DNA from: Entophlyctis helioformis | Taxonomy: Eukaryota > Chytridiomycota > Chytridiomycetes > Chytridiales > Chytriomycetaceae | NCBI GenBank assembly: GCA_025526915.1 | Contig: JAHLKH010000069.1 | Span: 58,362 to 122,361 of the forward strand | Direction of reading: 5' to 3' | Length of the DNA stretch: 64,000 bases | Position numbers and translations under genes: made by a program | Notes under the pieces: model-generated | Databases searched by the model: none | What the model was told of the DNA's origin: nothing | What the model saw: only the letters and a program-made list of their open reading frames with translations | Shown: piece by piece, positions 35,053 to 46,651 of the stretch | Layout: the number at the start of each line of letters is the position of its first letter | How positions within the stretch are numbered: position 1 is the stretch's first letter

Positions 35053-38000
35053 ATGTGCTACTGCCACGCCTCGCCCGAGACCGCCGCCGCCGGAACGCCT
35101 GCGCCCGCTGCCCGCGACGTGCTGCCCGCCAACGTCAAGCCCTCGCACTACGACCTGTCGCTCACGCCCAACTTTGACACCTTTGTCTTTGACGGCACCG
35201 TCGCTGTCAGGTGCGTCGGTGTTTGTCTCTTGCCTCGCTGTCTCTTGCCTCGCTCGCTGTGCCTCGTTGTGCCTTGGACCGCTCGCCGTGCTGGCCTCGT
35301 TCAAGCGGCCTTGTGTGCTCGCTGCTGCCTGTGCATGTGCATGTGTCGTTCCTTGCTGCCCTCCCTTGCCCTTGCTGCGGCCCTCTTGCCGTGGCATCCC
35401 TTGCCCCCCGGTCTGTGGATCCCCCGCCTTGCTGACCCTGACCACTGCGACCTCTGTCCTTGCGTCGGCCGTGTCGGCTCCTTGTCCCGTTCGCCGCATT
35501 GCCCCGCACCGCTCTCCGTCTGCCACGTCATTGAACCGCGTGCTTTGTCCTTGGCCTGCACCCGTGATCTGCCGACGCTGCCGTGCACCATTGCGCAATC
35601 CGCCACATCGACCTGTCCGTCTCTGTCCGTCTCTGTCCGTCTCTGTTGCAGCCTCGACGTCAAGGAGGACACCACCACCATTGTGGCAAACGCCTCGGAG
35701 CTGACCATCAAGTCTGCCAAGGTCGTCGTCACCCACGTCAAGACCGAGTCCACGTATGTGACTTGCCTTGGCTTGCGCACACAATCTCCGCCTGTTCAGC
35801 GACTGACCGCCGCCTGACCCGGCTCGTCATCTGACCCCTCTCGGATCATGTGCGCACCACCGCTCTGTCCTCTTGGAACCATCCAACAGCCAGACGGCAA
35901 AGGCCATCACAACCAACCAAGAAGCCGAGACGGTCACGTTCGAGTTTGACAATGCCCTTCCCGCCGGCGCCAAGGCCGTGCTCACGATCGAGTTCACTGG
36001 CATCCACAACGACAAGATGGCTGGCTTCTACCGCAGTGGCTACACCGACAAGGACGGCAACAAGCGCTACCTCGTCTCGACCCAGTTCGAGGCCACCGAC
36101 GCCCGTCGCGCCTTCCCCTGCTGGGACGAGCCCAACCTCAAGGCCACCTTTGACGCCACGCTCGTTATCGATGCCGCCCTCACCGGTCTCGGCAACATGA
36201 ACGTCGTTGACGAAAAGGTCTCCGAGGTCGACGGCAAGGCCATCAAGACGATCAAGTTTGCCCGCACCCCCATCATGAGCACCTACATTCTGGCCTTTTG
36301 TGTCGGCGACTTTGAGTTTGTCGAGACCGAGTCCAAGCCCAAGACGCCTGCCGACGCCAAGCCCATCAAGTGCCGCGTCTACGCGCTCAAGGGCCAGGGC
36401 GAAAAGGGTCTCTTTGCCAACGAAGTCTCGGCCAGAGTCCTCGAGTACTTCTCCGAGTTCTTTGACTGCGCCTACCCGCTCCCCAAGATGGACATGGTTG
36501 CCATTCCCGACTTTGCCGCCGGCGCAATGGAGAACTGGGGTCTCGTCACGTACCGCGAGACGGCGCTGCTTGTCAGCAGCCAGACCAGTGTCTCGGCCAA
36601 GCAGGGCGTCGCCTACGTGGTCGGCCACGAGCTTGCCCACCAGTGGTTCGGCAACCTGGTGACCATGGACTGGTGGAACGAGCTTTGGCTCAACGAAGGC
36701 TTTGCCACCTTTGTCGGCTGGCAGGCCACCAACCACGTCTTCCCTGAGTGGAAGGTGTGGACCCAGTTCGTGTCCAACGACTTTGCCCGCGGTCTTGGCC
36801 TCGATGCCCTCCGCAGCTCGCACCCCATCGAGGTCGACGTCAAGCACCCCTCGGAGATCAACCAGATCTTTGATGCCATCTCCTACTCCAAGGGCGCCTC
36901 GGTCATCCGCATGCTCTCGGCCTTCCTCGGCGCCGATGTGTTTGCCAACGGTGTCCGCGCGTACCTCAAGAAGTTTGCCTACTCCAACGCCCGCACCGTC
37001 GACCTGTGGGCCGCCCTGTCCGGTGCCTCGGGCCAGGACGTGGCCAAGCTCATGTACGCGTGGACCCGCGAGATGGGCTTCCCCATCATCACCATCAAGG
37101 ACGAGTCGTTTGACGCCACCAAGCAGGAGCTGACCGTGACGGTGCACCAGACGCGTTTCCTTGCCTCGGGCGATCTCACTGCCGAGGAGGAGGCCAAGAG
37201 CACCATCTGGTCGGTGCCCCTCACGATCGTCACGCACGTCAACCCCCACAGCCCGGTCCGCTACCTGCTTACCGAGAAGGAGGCCAAGATCACGTTCCCG
37301 TACTCGCAGGTCACTGGCAACTACTACAAGTTCAACTACCAGACGACTGGCTTCTACCGCGTCGGTCTCTCGGCTAAGCAGCAGTCTTCGTTTGGCGAAG
37401 CCCTCAAGCTCCACTTTAACAACCTCACGTCCGAGGACCGCATCGGCATCCTCTCTGACGCCTTTGCCACGGCCAGAGCCGGCCTCTCCACCACGGCCGG
37501 TGTTCTTGACATTGTCAAGAGCTTTGCTGCCGAGGACAACTACTTTGTACTCAGCGAGCTCGACACGCGTCTCTCGCAGCTTGTCAGCCTCTACTACAAG
37601 GACAAGGACATTCTCGAGGGCATCTACGCTCTCCAGCGCTCCATCTTCTCTCCCAAGGCTGCCAAGGTCGGCTTCGAGTACCTTGACACCGAGGACGATG
37701 TCGCGCACCTCAAGCGCACCCTTGTTCTCCGCCGCGCTGCCTCTGCCGGCGACGCTGCCGTCATTGCCGAGTTCCAGCGCCGCTTCAAGCTGTCGCTGGC
37801 TGGCGACGACAAGGCGTTCCACTCGAACCTGCGTGGCGCCATTTTCTACACGGTCATGACCAACTCGACCAGCACGGCCGAGTTCGAGGCCATTCTCGAC
37901 ATTTTCAAGACGACCACTGACGCGCAGGTGCGGTCTGTCGCCCTTGGCGTTCTTGGCTCGTCGCCCGACATCGAGATTGCCCACCGCGTGCTCGCCATGG

Positions 38001-38401
38001 CGCTCGACCAGGAGCAGATCCGCCTGCAGGACTCTGTGTACATTGTCAGCTCGGTGGCCATGGCGCCGCCCAAGGAGGCCGTGTACCCGCTCCTCTGGAC
38101 GTGGCTCAAGGCCAACTGGGACACGCTCCACGTCAACCTCAAGTCGTCTCTGGGACTTCTTGGCGGTACGGTCAGCATCGTCGTGTCTGTCCAGATTGGC
38201 GACGAGTTTGCCGACGAGGTTGAGGCCTGGTCGCGTGGCGACGACCTTGCCGCGGAGGATGCCAAGGCCAAGCGTGTCGATCAGATGAAGGCTGTCACGG
38301 CGCCGCTCAAGCAGGCTGTCGAGCGTGTCCGTGGATCGACCAAGTGGTACAAGAGCGACCGCGAAGGTGTCGCTGCCTGGTTCACCGAGAACAAGTTCTA
38401 A
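35053..38401 (+). CDS. APE2: M1 zinc aminopeptidase (puromycin-sensitive/APE2 type), three exons
   Basis: Exons 35053-35210, 35652-35753 and 35890-38401 give 923 residues. The N-terminus RDVLPANVKPSHYDLSLTP is the typical M1 start. GAMENWGLVTYRE (exopeptidase motif) and HELAHQWFGNLVTM...NEGFA (HExxH-x18-E zinc site) are intact, followed by the usual C-terminal helical domain. It removes N-terminal residues from peptides in the cytosol. Codon use is strongly biased (C/G third positions, few rare codons), as in highly expressed genes. The bias produces a full-length antisense open frame that is not a gene. The first intron is large for this window (441 nt). Confidence 0.93.
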
Positions 38402-38528
38402 TCGCTGCCCACTCTCTCTCTCTCTCCCAACGCTTGCGAGTGTGTGCCTTGTGTCTCTCTTTGTGAATGTTTCCTTCCAAATAAGCACCATTCTACCATC
38501 ACTGTTTAGGGTTCGATGTGTGCCGTGT

Positions 38529-38994
38529 TTATGAGTGCACGGCCACGCCAGTCAGATCGTGGGCTGGTGCTGGCCGTGGAGACGGTCCGAACCAGCCACG
38601 GTCAAGGACCACCTTGGACAGCAGCACGGCGAGCCCGAGCGCCGTCTCGACCACGAGCGGGATCGCGCCTGCCCATGCCCGCAGAAGCGTCAGGTACGCC
38701 AGTGTCAGCACCAAGCCGCCCGTGTACGCCGATATCCACAGCAGCGAGACGTCTCGAGCCGACTGGCGGTGTCGCACGGGCCAGATGGGGCCAGATGCGC
38801 CGTATGGGCCGGCAGATGGGTTGTTATGTGGGCGGGTGAGCAGGGGGCCGTGCTGGGGAGAGCGCTGCACGGATGGCGAGCAGACGTACACGGTTCTGCC
38901 ACATGACGACGAGCTGCGGGATGGCACAGATGCTCAGCAGGATGCCGCCTGCGATGCCGAGAGCGTCCGTGACGGCCGGCGGTGCGTCTGCCAT
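38529..38994 (-). CDS. Small PQ-loop membrane protein, two exons
   Basis: Exons 38994-38890 and 38762-38529 give 112 residues. It contains GIAGGILLSICAIPQLVVMWQNRSARDVS, a PQ-loop signature (helix-PQ-x-x-x-x-Trp-x-N-(R/K)-S-x-x-x-(V/S)-S). Two further hydrophobic helices follow (LLWISAYTGGLVLTLAYLTLL and PLVVETALGLAVLLSKVVL). PQ-loop proteins include lysosomal cystine and amino-acid exporters (two PQ repeats, seven helices) and shorter single-repeat forms that work as oligomers. This one has a single repeat and three helices. Substrate unknown. Tail-to-tail with the aminopeptidase. Confidence 0.75.
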
Positions 38995-39274
38995 GCTCGT
39001 GCTGTCGTGGTTCGCGATAAAGACGGCGAGAGCGACCCGCGACGCGATCTGTTATCCACGTCACGTGATGCATCCAGCACATGCATCCCACAACTGACTG
39101 TGCCTGTGACAGCAGATCCTTGAAAGCAATCAGTGTCACTCTCTCCTCATCGAGGGCCGAAGAGACAGGGTTATCAAACAATTACTTCAACCAATCTCGA
39201 CATTCGCCTTCATTTTTGGTCACTTTGGTGGCCATGCTTTTTGCAGCACAGCTTCAACCTGTAAACCCACACAG
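38995..39274. promoter_or_regulatory. Divergent promoter with E-box
   Basis: Lies between the PQ-loop gene and the RNF32-like gene. It contains GTCACGTGATG, an E-box at 39062-39067, the same core that is tripled in the chromovirus LTR. Confidence 0.35.
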
Positions 39275-41178
39275 ATGAGCAGCCATCGGAACGCCCCGCC
39301 ACACGCAGCAGCCTCTGCGACACCCACCTCGCCGTTCTTCCGCGGCCCGCTGTATGCAGCCGCCATCCAAGACCATCTGGCGCGGCTCCATCTGCATGCT
39401 GCCGGCAGCGGAAGCGGCACGAGCAGCACAGGCAGTCGCCTTGGACTGGCAGCCACGCCTCTGCCGAGTCTTGGAGGCCGTTGTGGCACCAACGTCGCGA
39501 GAAAGCCGGCGATGCCACTGAGCACTCGGCAGCGGCAGCTGCTCAGGTGGAGCAAGGACATGGAGCGACAGAAGCGGCAACAAGCTGCTGCAATGGCTGC
39601 CATGTCAGACGCAGCCACCGTCGCGTTGAGCAAGTCGGTTGACGCATTGTGTATCGCGTCTGCGGCTGGACCCGACACGCCGCCAGCAACAACAACAACC
39701 GCAGCAGCACAGATTCAACGGCGCGGTGGCATGCACGGCCATGTCCACATGACAGCGACCAAGACGGCGTCACGGCGGGTGCAAGGCAGCTGCTATGCCG
39801 AAGAGCCAGACATGGATCGCATCCTGGACGGCAACACTCGCCCACTGACGCTTGGTAGGCTGACCCAGCTGCATTGGCTTGCGTGCATACCTGCAGACAT
39901 CCATGCTTACCAGCCATGCGCGTGCCGTCCAGCCGAGAAGCTGGGCATCGTTCCCAAGCCACCAGATCCACTGTCGCCATCCGACTGGGCAGCCATCAAG
40001 TCCAAGACCTCTGCGCGCGGCGACCTCTCGCATCCATGCCCGATCTGCCAAGAGCCATTCACAACCCAGTCGCAGATCCTGCTGTCGTGCTCGCACATCT
40101 TCCATCAAGCGTGCATCCAGTCGTACGAGTCGTATGTGCAGCAGCGATGCTGTCCGCTGTGCAGAGAGACGGATTATGAGCGGCTGCTGACCAACGCGGG
40201 CCGCAAGGCGTATCGCGTGCGGTGTGCTGTCAAGTATGTGTGCCGCGTGTTGACACTCTGCGGTGCACTGTATGTCGCTTGTGGCTTGTTTAGCTGAACG
40301 AGAATGCTGATTGCACTGCAGGATACAGGCTGCATGGAGAATGGCACGGCAGGCACGTGCATACGCAGAGTACCGTCGGACCCATCCACCCAAGGATCCC
40401 AAACTGCTTGCCAAGTACCACTTGAACAAGGTGAGCGGGCGTACAAGCAGCAGGATCGCCAAGTGCTGGCATTGGCAGCTGACCAGTCTCGATATGCGAT
40501 CCAGCTGGCCATGTGCAGTCAGGCTCTTGTCGCATCCATGGCGTCTTCCAGCTACGAGCTGCAGGAAGTGCTGCAAGATCTGGATGCAGATCTGCAATCC
40601 AGTCGGCAGATCATCAACAGGTGCGCCATCATCGCAATCCAGCATTGCATTCGATGCGTGGCGGTTTCTGATGGTCGTGGCTGCCATCATGGCATCGTCG
40701 CCGGTGTATCCCTAGCACGACGGCGACCATGGAGAGTCTGCAGAGTCAAGGACACAGCGGATCGCACGCTGGAGCAGGACCGTCCAGCAGAGTGGACTGG
40801 GATGAAGCGCTACTCAAGGCAGCAGAACGCGAAGACGAAGCATGTCCCATCTGCATCATGCCGCTGACCGACGACGGATCCTTTACGCTCGCAGCGACCG
40901 CATCCACCAAGCGACGCACGTGTGGATCGTCTATTGCCCGCATCACTGGCGAGCTGCCTGTCAAGACTGACAAGGCTGGCGCCACGACCTGTGCCCGATC
41001 TGGCCATCGCCAGACGGCGATCAAGCGAGCTGCACGCAAGAGCCTGGCGCTGCTGAGCTGCTCGCATGTGTTCCACACGACATGCATCCAGTGTCTCGAG
41101 AGATTCGACATCCACTCGCAGTCGCACGTCTGTCCCGTCTGTCGCTGCCAGTACGAGCGCATCGACATTGAAGCCTGA
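39275..41178 (+). CDS. RNF32: RNF32-like protein: RING-H2, IQ motif, RING-H2
   Basis: Exons 39275-40233, 40322-40620 and 40716-41178. One base appears missing near 40431 (HLNK/GERAYK); with it the CDS is 1722 nt, 573 residues. First RING-H2: CPICQEPF...CSHIFHQACIQSY...CCPLC. The splice then creates VKIQAAWRMARQARAYAEYR, an IQ calmodulin-binding-like helix. A coiled segment and a second RING-H2 follow: CPICIMPL...CSHVFHTTCIQCL...CPVC, with a long insert between the first cysteine pair and CSHVFH. This order is that of animal RNF32. Probable E3 ubiquitin ligase with calmodulin control; targets unknown. In animals the gene is best known from testis, which fits a flagellated organism. Confidence 0.8.
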
Positions 41179-41225
41179 CCTGATGACACTTTGCGTTTTA
41201 CCTGACCGCGCAGAACCCGTCAATC

Positions 41226-41892
41226 ATGCTCAGAGCCGTGCGTGGTGCTGCAACGGCAGCGGCCGCCCGCAGCAACGCCATGCACACAGCCGCACAAGCC
41301 GCATGCGTCTCGGCACCCGTCTCGGCCCTTGCATCGCTGAGCGCTCTGGCCATGCGCCGCTCCGTGCTGGCTGCTCCCCGCTCCATGCACTCGCTCGCCC
41401 AGACCGTCGCTGGCAGCCGATCAACAACGGCGCTGTCTTTGGCAACAACAACGACGGCGACAGCGACAGCAACGACAGCAACAGCGATAACAGGCACCTC
41501 GCTGCTGTGCCGGCTCAAGCACACATACATCCGCAAGAAGGACATGAACAAGGTGTGCGGCAAGCGCAAGACCAAGTACTACAAGTTAAAGAACTGCAAG
41601 GCCGCCGTGTCCAGGTGCGTTTCCGCCTGCACGCTGCTCGCTGACCTTTGACCAAGATCCCGTGCTGACCCACCTCACCGCTCCCCACTGCCGACACCCA
41701 ACACACGACAGATGGATGGTCGTCGGCCGCGACAGTCTGTTCAAGCGCGCCAAGGCCGGCCGCACCCGCCTCAACCACAACCGTGTCGGCTGGAAGCGCA
41801 TCATGCGCAAGAAGCGTGTGCTCGCAACGGCCACCCAGCGCAAGCACCTCAAGAAGCTCATTCCGTACTACCGCAAAAAGTACATGAAGTAG
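41226..41892 (+). CDS. MRPL35: Mitochondrial ribosomal protein bL35m, two exons
   Basis: Exons 41226-41614 and 41712-41892 (GTGCGT..ACAG) give 189 residues. The first about 95 residues are Ala/Ser/Thr/Arg-rich with no acidic residues, as expected for a long matrix-targeting sequence. The mature part is very basic: HTYIRKKDMNKVCGKRK, then RTRLNHNRVGWKRIMRKKRVL and a C-terminal KHLKKLIPYYRKKYMK, which corresponds to the conserved end of bacterial L35. Only 47 bp separate it from the stop of the RNF32-like gene on the same strand. Confidence 0.75.
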
Positions 41893-42053
41893 TCTGTGCG
41901 GGGATTGGCAATGAATCGAGTACGCATGCATGCCGTTCGCCGGTTGTCCTTCCAGCTGCATCGCTGCATCGCTACTTGGCTGCATCGTTGCTTGTGTGCT
42001 CCTCATGGGATCGTCTGGATGCAAGTCTGGAATAGGCTGCAATGTGGTCGCAT

Positions 42054-42521
42054 TTATTCGTGCTGGATCTGCAGCTGGACAGCCTGCATACTCGCTCGTT
42101 GCAGGATCGGTCTCCTGGATGTGATGGTGATCTGCGGGAGCATGGTCGTGCACATCATCGCCATGTGGTTGCAACCAGCTTCATTTTGATGAAACGGACA
42201 GAATGCAACGGTTGCTACTGGGAGCTGCGACGGGCTGAGTGCTGCTCGAGCGAGATTATCGCTTGCCACTGCCGCCATGAGAGCCGCCGTGGAGCCGCCG
42301 TGAGAGCCGCCGTGAGAGCCGCTATGGCCACCACTGCTGTGGCCACTGCTGTGAGAGCCACCGCCAGCGCCTCCCTTGGATGCACCTTGCGAAGAGCCCT
42401 TGTCTGCGTAGCTCTGCGCGTGAGCACCCCACGATCCGGCAGGAACCTGTCCGCCGTGGTGGCCGGCCTCTGCCGACATGATGCGTGCCTTGTCTTCCTG
42501 CGTGATTGGGTTGCCGCTCAT
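42054..42521 (-). CDS. Small SMP/LEA-type stress protein, probable frameshift near the end
   Basis: ATG 42521 begins MSGNPITQEDKARIMSAEAG, then QVPAGSWGAHAQSYADK. This follows the seed-maturation-protein pattern in small fungal stress proteins (ITxEDAxRIQSAxA...SFAARAQSxADK). A Gly/Ser/His repeat region follows. As sequenced the frame runs to 42054. One added base near 42290 continues the (GGSH)n repeat and ends in GGSGKR with a TAA at 42258-42256, giving 88 residues. I think that is the true end. Likely a hydrophilic dehydration-protection protein; no enzymatic role expected. Confidence 0.6.
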   Translation of the reverse strand: MSGNPITQEDKARIMSAEAGHHGGQVPAGSWGAHAQSYADKGSSQGASKGGAGGGSHSSGHSSGGHSGSHGGSHGGSTAALMAAVASDNLARAALSPSQLPVATVAFCPFHQNEAGCNHMAMMCTTMLPQITITSRRPILQRASMQAVQLQIQHE

Positions 42522-42765
42522 TATGGTTTGGATGGAAGGAGGGGGCGGCTGCCAGCCACGCATTTTATAGGCATCCACGTGCTTGTGGGAACGGTTCACA
42601 CGTCAAGTCAAGACACTCGCGTTCAAACAACCAGTCACCGTCATGCTGCCGGCTGATCGGCCGTCTGACTCGGTCATTGGCGTTCACGCACATCAAATGC
42701 ACTCATTCTGATCGGCGTTGTGGCTGTCATGCCATGGTTACTGATTAACGCCGCAGCACATTCTT

Positions 42766-45273
42766 TCATTCGATGCAGTTGAAGGACATGACTGTCTGTA
42801 TCTCTGATGCTTTTTGTGTGTCATCGTCCATAAACATACAGGCAAACGGGTCCTCATCGGCACAAACTACCGAATCCTGAAAGTCAATCAGCCATGCTTG
42901 CCGTTGTCCATCCACTTCTGCAAAGACAAAGTTGCGCTTGGCGACATCGGCATGCATCACGCCTTTGGCGTGGACTGCCGCCATTGCCTCCGCAGCAAGT
43001 GCACGGTCTGCGATTGTCCATGCCGTGCGTTGGGGAGTGCCTCGCGACAGGATGAGGATGCCGCAGGAGGCTGTGTCATCCCAGATGGCCTTGAACAGCC
43101 GCGGAATGCGGACTCCCTGGAGTTCGGCCAGGATGGAATACACTCTCGCCTCGTGCTTCCATAAGAACTTGAGATCATGAACATCGAGGCGCTTGCTGGT
43201 CATCATGGTCTTGATCGCGCATGGCTGGCCGTCATAAACGCCGTCGTAGACAACCGCATCCCGTCCACTGCCGAGTTTGCTGCCAAAGGTCAAACCATGA
43301 CGCGCTCCAAGTTCCTGGAGTGTCGCCTCTTGTTCGCGATCCATGGCATCAGCCGCGCTTGGTGCTGATGGATGAGGCTGGGCAGCTGCTGTCCGATCTG
43401 CTGGTTCAGCAGCCTCGGCGGCGTCGGCGGCTTCGGCGGAAAGCAATGCACGATCCAGGCCAGATGGCAACACTGCATGCATCTGTGTGGCGTCCTTGAG
43501 ATGCTCGCTGCCATCATCGAGGTCCTCTTGAGCCTCAGTGTTCGCGTGGCTGTTGCTGTGGCCTGCTGGAGCGATGCTGCTGCTGTCATGCGCTCCATCA
43601 CTTGCAGAATCCTCATGATCTTGCTCAGAACCCGAGTTCGAGTCAGGAACTGATGAGTTGGAAATGATAGTATTCGGAAAGTTCATTATTGAACACGTTC
43701 ATATACACATCCTAGACAGGAACATCTTGATCCGAGCCACTCGTTGCATCCACACTGTCGTCGACTTGCTGCTGTGACGCCATGCCGCCAGCTTGTTCAT
43801 GTCGGCGCCGCGCCTCGAGGACCATCCCAAACAGAGCACCACTGACAGACAGCCGACTGGCTGAAGCCGCATGGTCTTCAACATCGGTCGTGATGTCAAC
43901 CGACTCATGCTCGGCAGCTGTCAGTGGCTGGAGCTGCTGGTTGTGCCGGATTGGTGGCGAGACCAAAACACCATCATCGCGCCGCTCGAAAAGCCACATA
44001 TGGCTCCAGCAGAACAAGATGCCCAGGCTTGGGCCATCTTTCGCCTTGATATATCCGGCAATTTGATTTGCCGAAAATGTGGCGGTGCTGTTGCTGTTGC
44101 TGTTGAGCGTGTCGAGCTGCGGATTGTTAATGTTTGTCGCCGCGATGGCTGCTGGCGACTTGTACTCGATCGCGAGCGCAGCCATGCCGTCAATTAACAG
44201 CATGGCGTCAGGCTTCTTTGGCGTCTTGGTGCCATTGGCCGTCTTGAGAGGCTGTTCAATGACAAACGCCTCATGCCCAGATCTGAGCAAGGGCGTCATC
44301 AACTTGAGCAGAACATTGGCGTTTAGGGCGACGCCTGCCTCATTGGTGACCGACAACGAGGCGAGCAACTGCTGCAGCCCATCAAGTGAAAGCTCCCTGG
44401 ACAGCATGAAGAGATGAGTCAAATGGGCAGGCTTGCAGATGTGGCACCAAACGCGATCATGACAAAGACAGCCTGTCACTTACATTGGCATGCTCCAGAA
44501 GGTTGGGTCGGCATCAAAGTCGAGGTGCTTGAGGATGCTCTTGACAAGGCGGTGCGACAATGTCTTGCCAATGTTCACGTTTTTCTTTGTCGTACCGCCG
44601 ATCTCAAACAGCCCATCCAGCAGTGGGAGCTTTTCGACCAGGAACTCCTTGCGCGTCATCCGAGGTTTGGATTCAAACGTAAGCTGTCGCAATGATAGGC
44701 AAAGTGTTCCCATCTGGTCAATGATGTGATCGACTGAGTGATTGGCCGATCCAGCAGTCGCAGCCGGGACAAGTGAATGCGAGCCTGGAGTGCACAGGCA
44801 CGGCCAGCCACAGAATGGTGTCAGCAATCTGTTGATCGCATGGCACATGCAGCCTCCATTGATATGCAGCAGCACTCACCAGACGGTTGCTCAACAAGCA
44901 GCTGGTCGAGTCTCGTATATGCCTTGTCAAGCATTTTTTCGCACGAGTCTCTTTCCTCGCGGCACGAGTCCCAGTACTCGCGGCACGACGTCCAGTGCTC
45001 GCGACACGACGTCCAGTACTCGCGACACGAGCTCCTCTCCTCGGTTGCTGCATCGAGAACAGCCTGAAGGTGAGCGTTGGCCGGATCGTTTTGTAAGGCT
45101 GCTTGCGCCGTCCGAACAGCCGCCTGTGCCGCCCTGACATCTGCCTGCGCATCATCGGCCGCTGCCTGCGCTCTCGTGACAGCCGCCTGTGCCTCATTGA
45201 CAGCTGCTTCGGCCTTTCGGACCTGCTCTTGCGCTCGATTGGCTTGGGTCTGCTGGCTTGTGACTTGTGACAT
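42766..45273 (-). pseudogene. Crinkler-like coiled-coil/REase/kinase gene, broken copy
   Basis: Same three-exon structure as the right copy: 45273-44880, 44784-44484 and 44396-42766. The coiled-coil exon is 14 residues shorter. Exon 3 is interrupted by a 66-bp insertion plus 7-bp duplication (43651-43723). This shifts the frame and brings a stop at 43712, between the REase and kinase domains. Removing exactly 73 nt restores a 751-codon frame, so the insertion is the only disabling change. The two halves could still make separate REase and kinase products. Confidence 0.8.
43651..43716. mobile_element. 66-bp insertion with 7-bp target duplication
   Basis: Flanked by CAGGAAC at 43644-43650 and 43717-43723. 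The paralogue has a single CAGGAAC (47530-47536). The insert is AT-richer than its surroundings and has no coding content. See findings. Confidence 0.65.
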
Positions 45274-45853
45274 TTGTGCTTGACGAATCGTGGGCAGGAA
45301 TGCCGAAAAACGATGAAATGTCTCATTGTGCGCCACTTATCATGTAAGCAGAAAGGGCTTGCCAAACAAGGCGATCGCCACAGAGGCGGCCGCTGGAAGC
45401 ATGCGATCATCAAGCAGCCAGCAGTCTGAAGCCATTTAAGGTCAATCAAGACAATCTGAATGTGCTTGTTGGCATCACTAGGGCTTGCACTCGAAAGGAT
45501 TGACATCATGGTCATGAATGCTGTGAGTGGTCAAGTGATCGCAGCTGTTATGTGATCTGCCACACATCATTCTGCTGGGCGCTATGGCAGCTTGATTGCA
45601 GTCTGCCATGCCAGCAAGCGTGGCACTGTCTGCTGGATCCCGTTGCTTCATGGCATGCGACATTCATCTGGAATCCGGCTGGTTGTGCACAATGTGCCAG
45701 CCACAGCAGCAGACCAGAGATGCGGTAGAAGCGCAACTGGCTGCTCAGAGCTATCCTCCCCACAACCCAACTGTCGCCACACATGCAACATGCTGGGATG
45801 CACAACAAGTACAGTGTATTGCAAACACAATCGAGATGATGACAGTGAGAGGT
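45274..45853. other. Upstream region of the left Crinkler-like copy
   Basis: Duplicated intergenic DNA. The position matching the E-box of the right copy reads CATGTA at 45341-45346. No gene seen. Confidence 0.5.
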
Positions 45854-46134
45854 CTAGGCGTGAGGAGACGCACGGGCAGCAGTCTCGTTGGCAATGGCGC
45901 GGATCATGGCCGCGTTGCTTGCACCCGTCTCTGCAACCATTTGCGAAAACTGTCCTTGGGGATCGCCCAGCAGTCTGGCTGGCGAATCGTACTCGAGCAC
46001 GCGTCCTTCGCCCAGCACAAGGATGCGGTCGTAGTCGGCGATCGTGTTGAGACGGTGCGCAATGGTGATGACGGTGACGCCGTCAAAGTCTGGGCGACGG
46101 ATGGCTGACTGGATGAACTCGTCTGTGGCGAGAT
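45854..46134 (-). pseudogene. Truncated 3' end of the ABC transporter gene
   Basis: Encodes the last about 90 residues of the ABCC gene (LATDEFIQS...[21 protein letters not shown]), beginning abruptly at the duplication breakpoint without start, Walker A or signature motif. Carried along with the Crinkler-like gene in the segmental duplication. Confidence 0.9.
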
Positions 46135-46179
46135 TCACAAACACGACTTTGCAGCAGCCCCAACAACAAACGCGGACCA

Positions 46180-46493
46180 ATGGCATTCTCGTTGATGGGC
46201 GGCGGGAAGAAGCCGTCCATGTGGAAGTCACTCATGGAGGACGACGACGACGAGGACGACTTTGACACGTTTGTCGGCGACAATGTTCTGGACGAGGGCG
46301 TTGCTGTCCAGCGAGCGTTTTTCGAGGAAGAGTGTGCCCGGCCCACCATTGTATGTGTTTACTGTCCATGCCCAATGCCGAACAGCAGACTAACAACACG
46401 CATGTTTAGCAAGGCGTGCTGGCCATCAAGGTCTGCTCTGCCGTCATTCCACAAGAAAGTGAGCTGGACTCTGCGGCATGTTACTGCTGCTAA
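46180..46493 (+). CDS. Small acidic protein ending CYCC, two exons, unknown
   Basis: Exons 46180-46350 and 46410-46493 (GTATGT..TTTAG) give 84 residues. Good start context (ACCAATGG). It begins MAFSLMGGGKKPSMWKSL, has a run DDDDEDDFDTF, then a mixed region (LDEGVAVQRAFFEEECARP) and a second exon VLAIKVCSAVIPQ ending ACYCC. A C-terminal Cys cluster could be lipidated (palmitoyl, or CC-type prenyl). No family recognised. It sits in the unduplicated spacer between the two Crinkler-like copies, only 46 bp from the duplication breakpoint, so its upstream control region has been replaced. Confidence 0.5.
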
Positions 46494-46651
46494 GCTGGCG
46501 ATGTCGCAGATGTACCAAATCGGCCTCAGTCTACCAGCCATCAGAGCCAGGTGTTGGCGCTCACACACGCTCAATACATCAAATGCACTCATTCTGATCG
46601 GCGTTGTGGCTGTAATGCCATGGTTTCTGATTAACGCCGCAGCACATTCTT

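Larger units (their letters stand above)
42677..46134. repeat. Segmental duplication, left copy
   Basis: Near-identical to 46551-49965, in direct orientation. The right breakpoint falls inside the ABC transporter coding sequence (after GAGAT at 46134, counterpart 49965). Differences: a 73-bp insertion at 43651-43723, loss of 42 bp in the coiled-coil exon, an insertion of a few codons in exon 3, and scattered substitutions. Confidence 0.9.

Noticed and set aside
35846..38491. 881-codon minus-strand open frame
   Set aside because: Exact antisense of the M1 aminopeptidase; produced by strong third-position bias, no domain of its own.
45596..46108. 170-codon plus-strand frame in the duplicated segment (and its copy at 49427)
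   Set aside because: Partly antisense to the ABC transporter NBD2 and partly intergenic. It has no start context or domain, and it recurs only because the DNA is duplicated.
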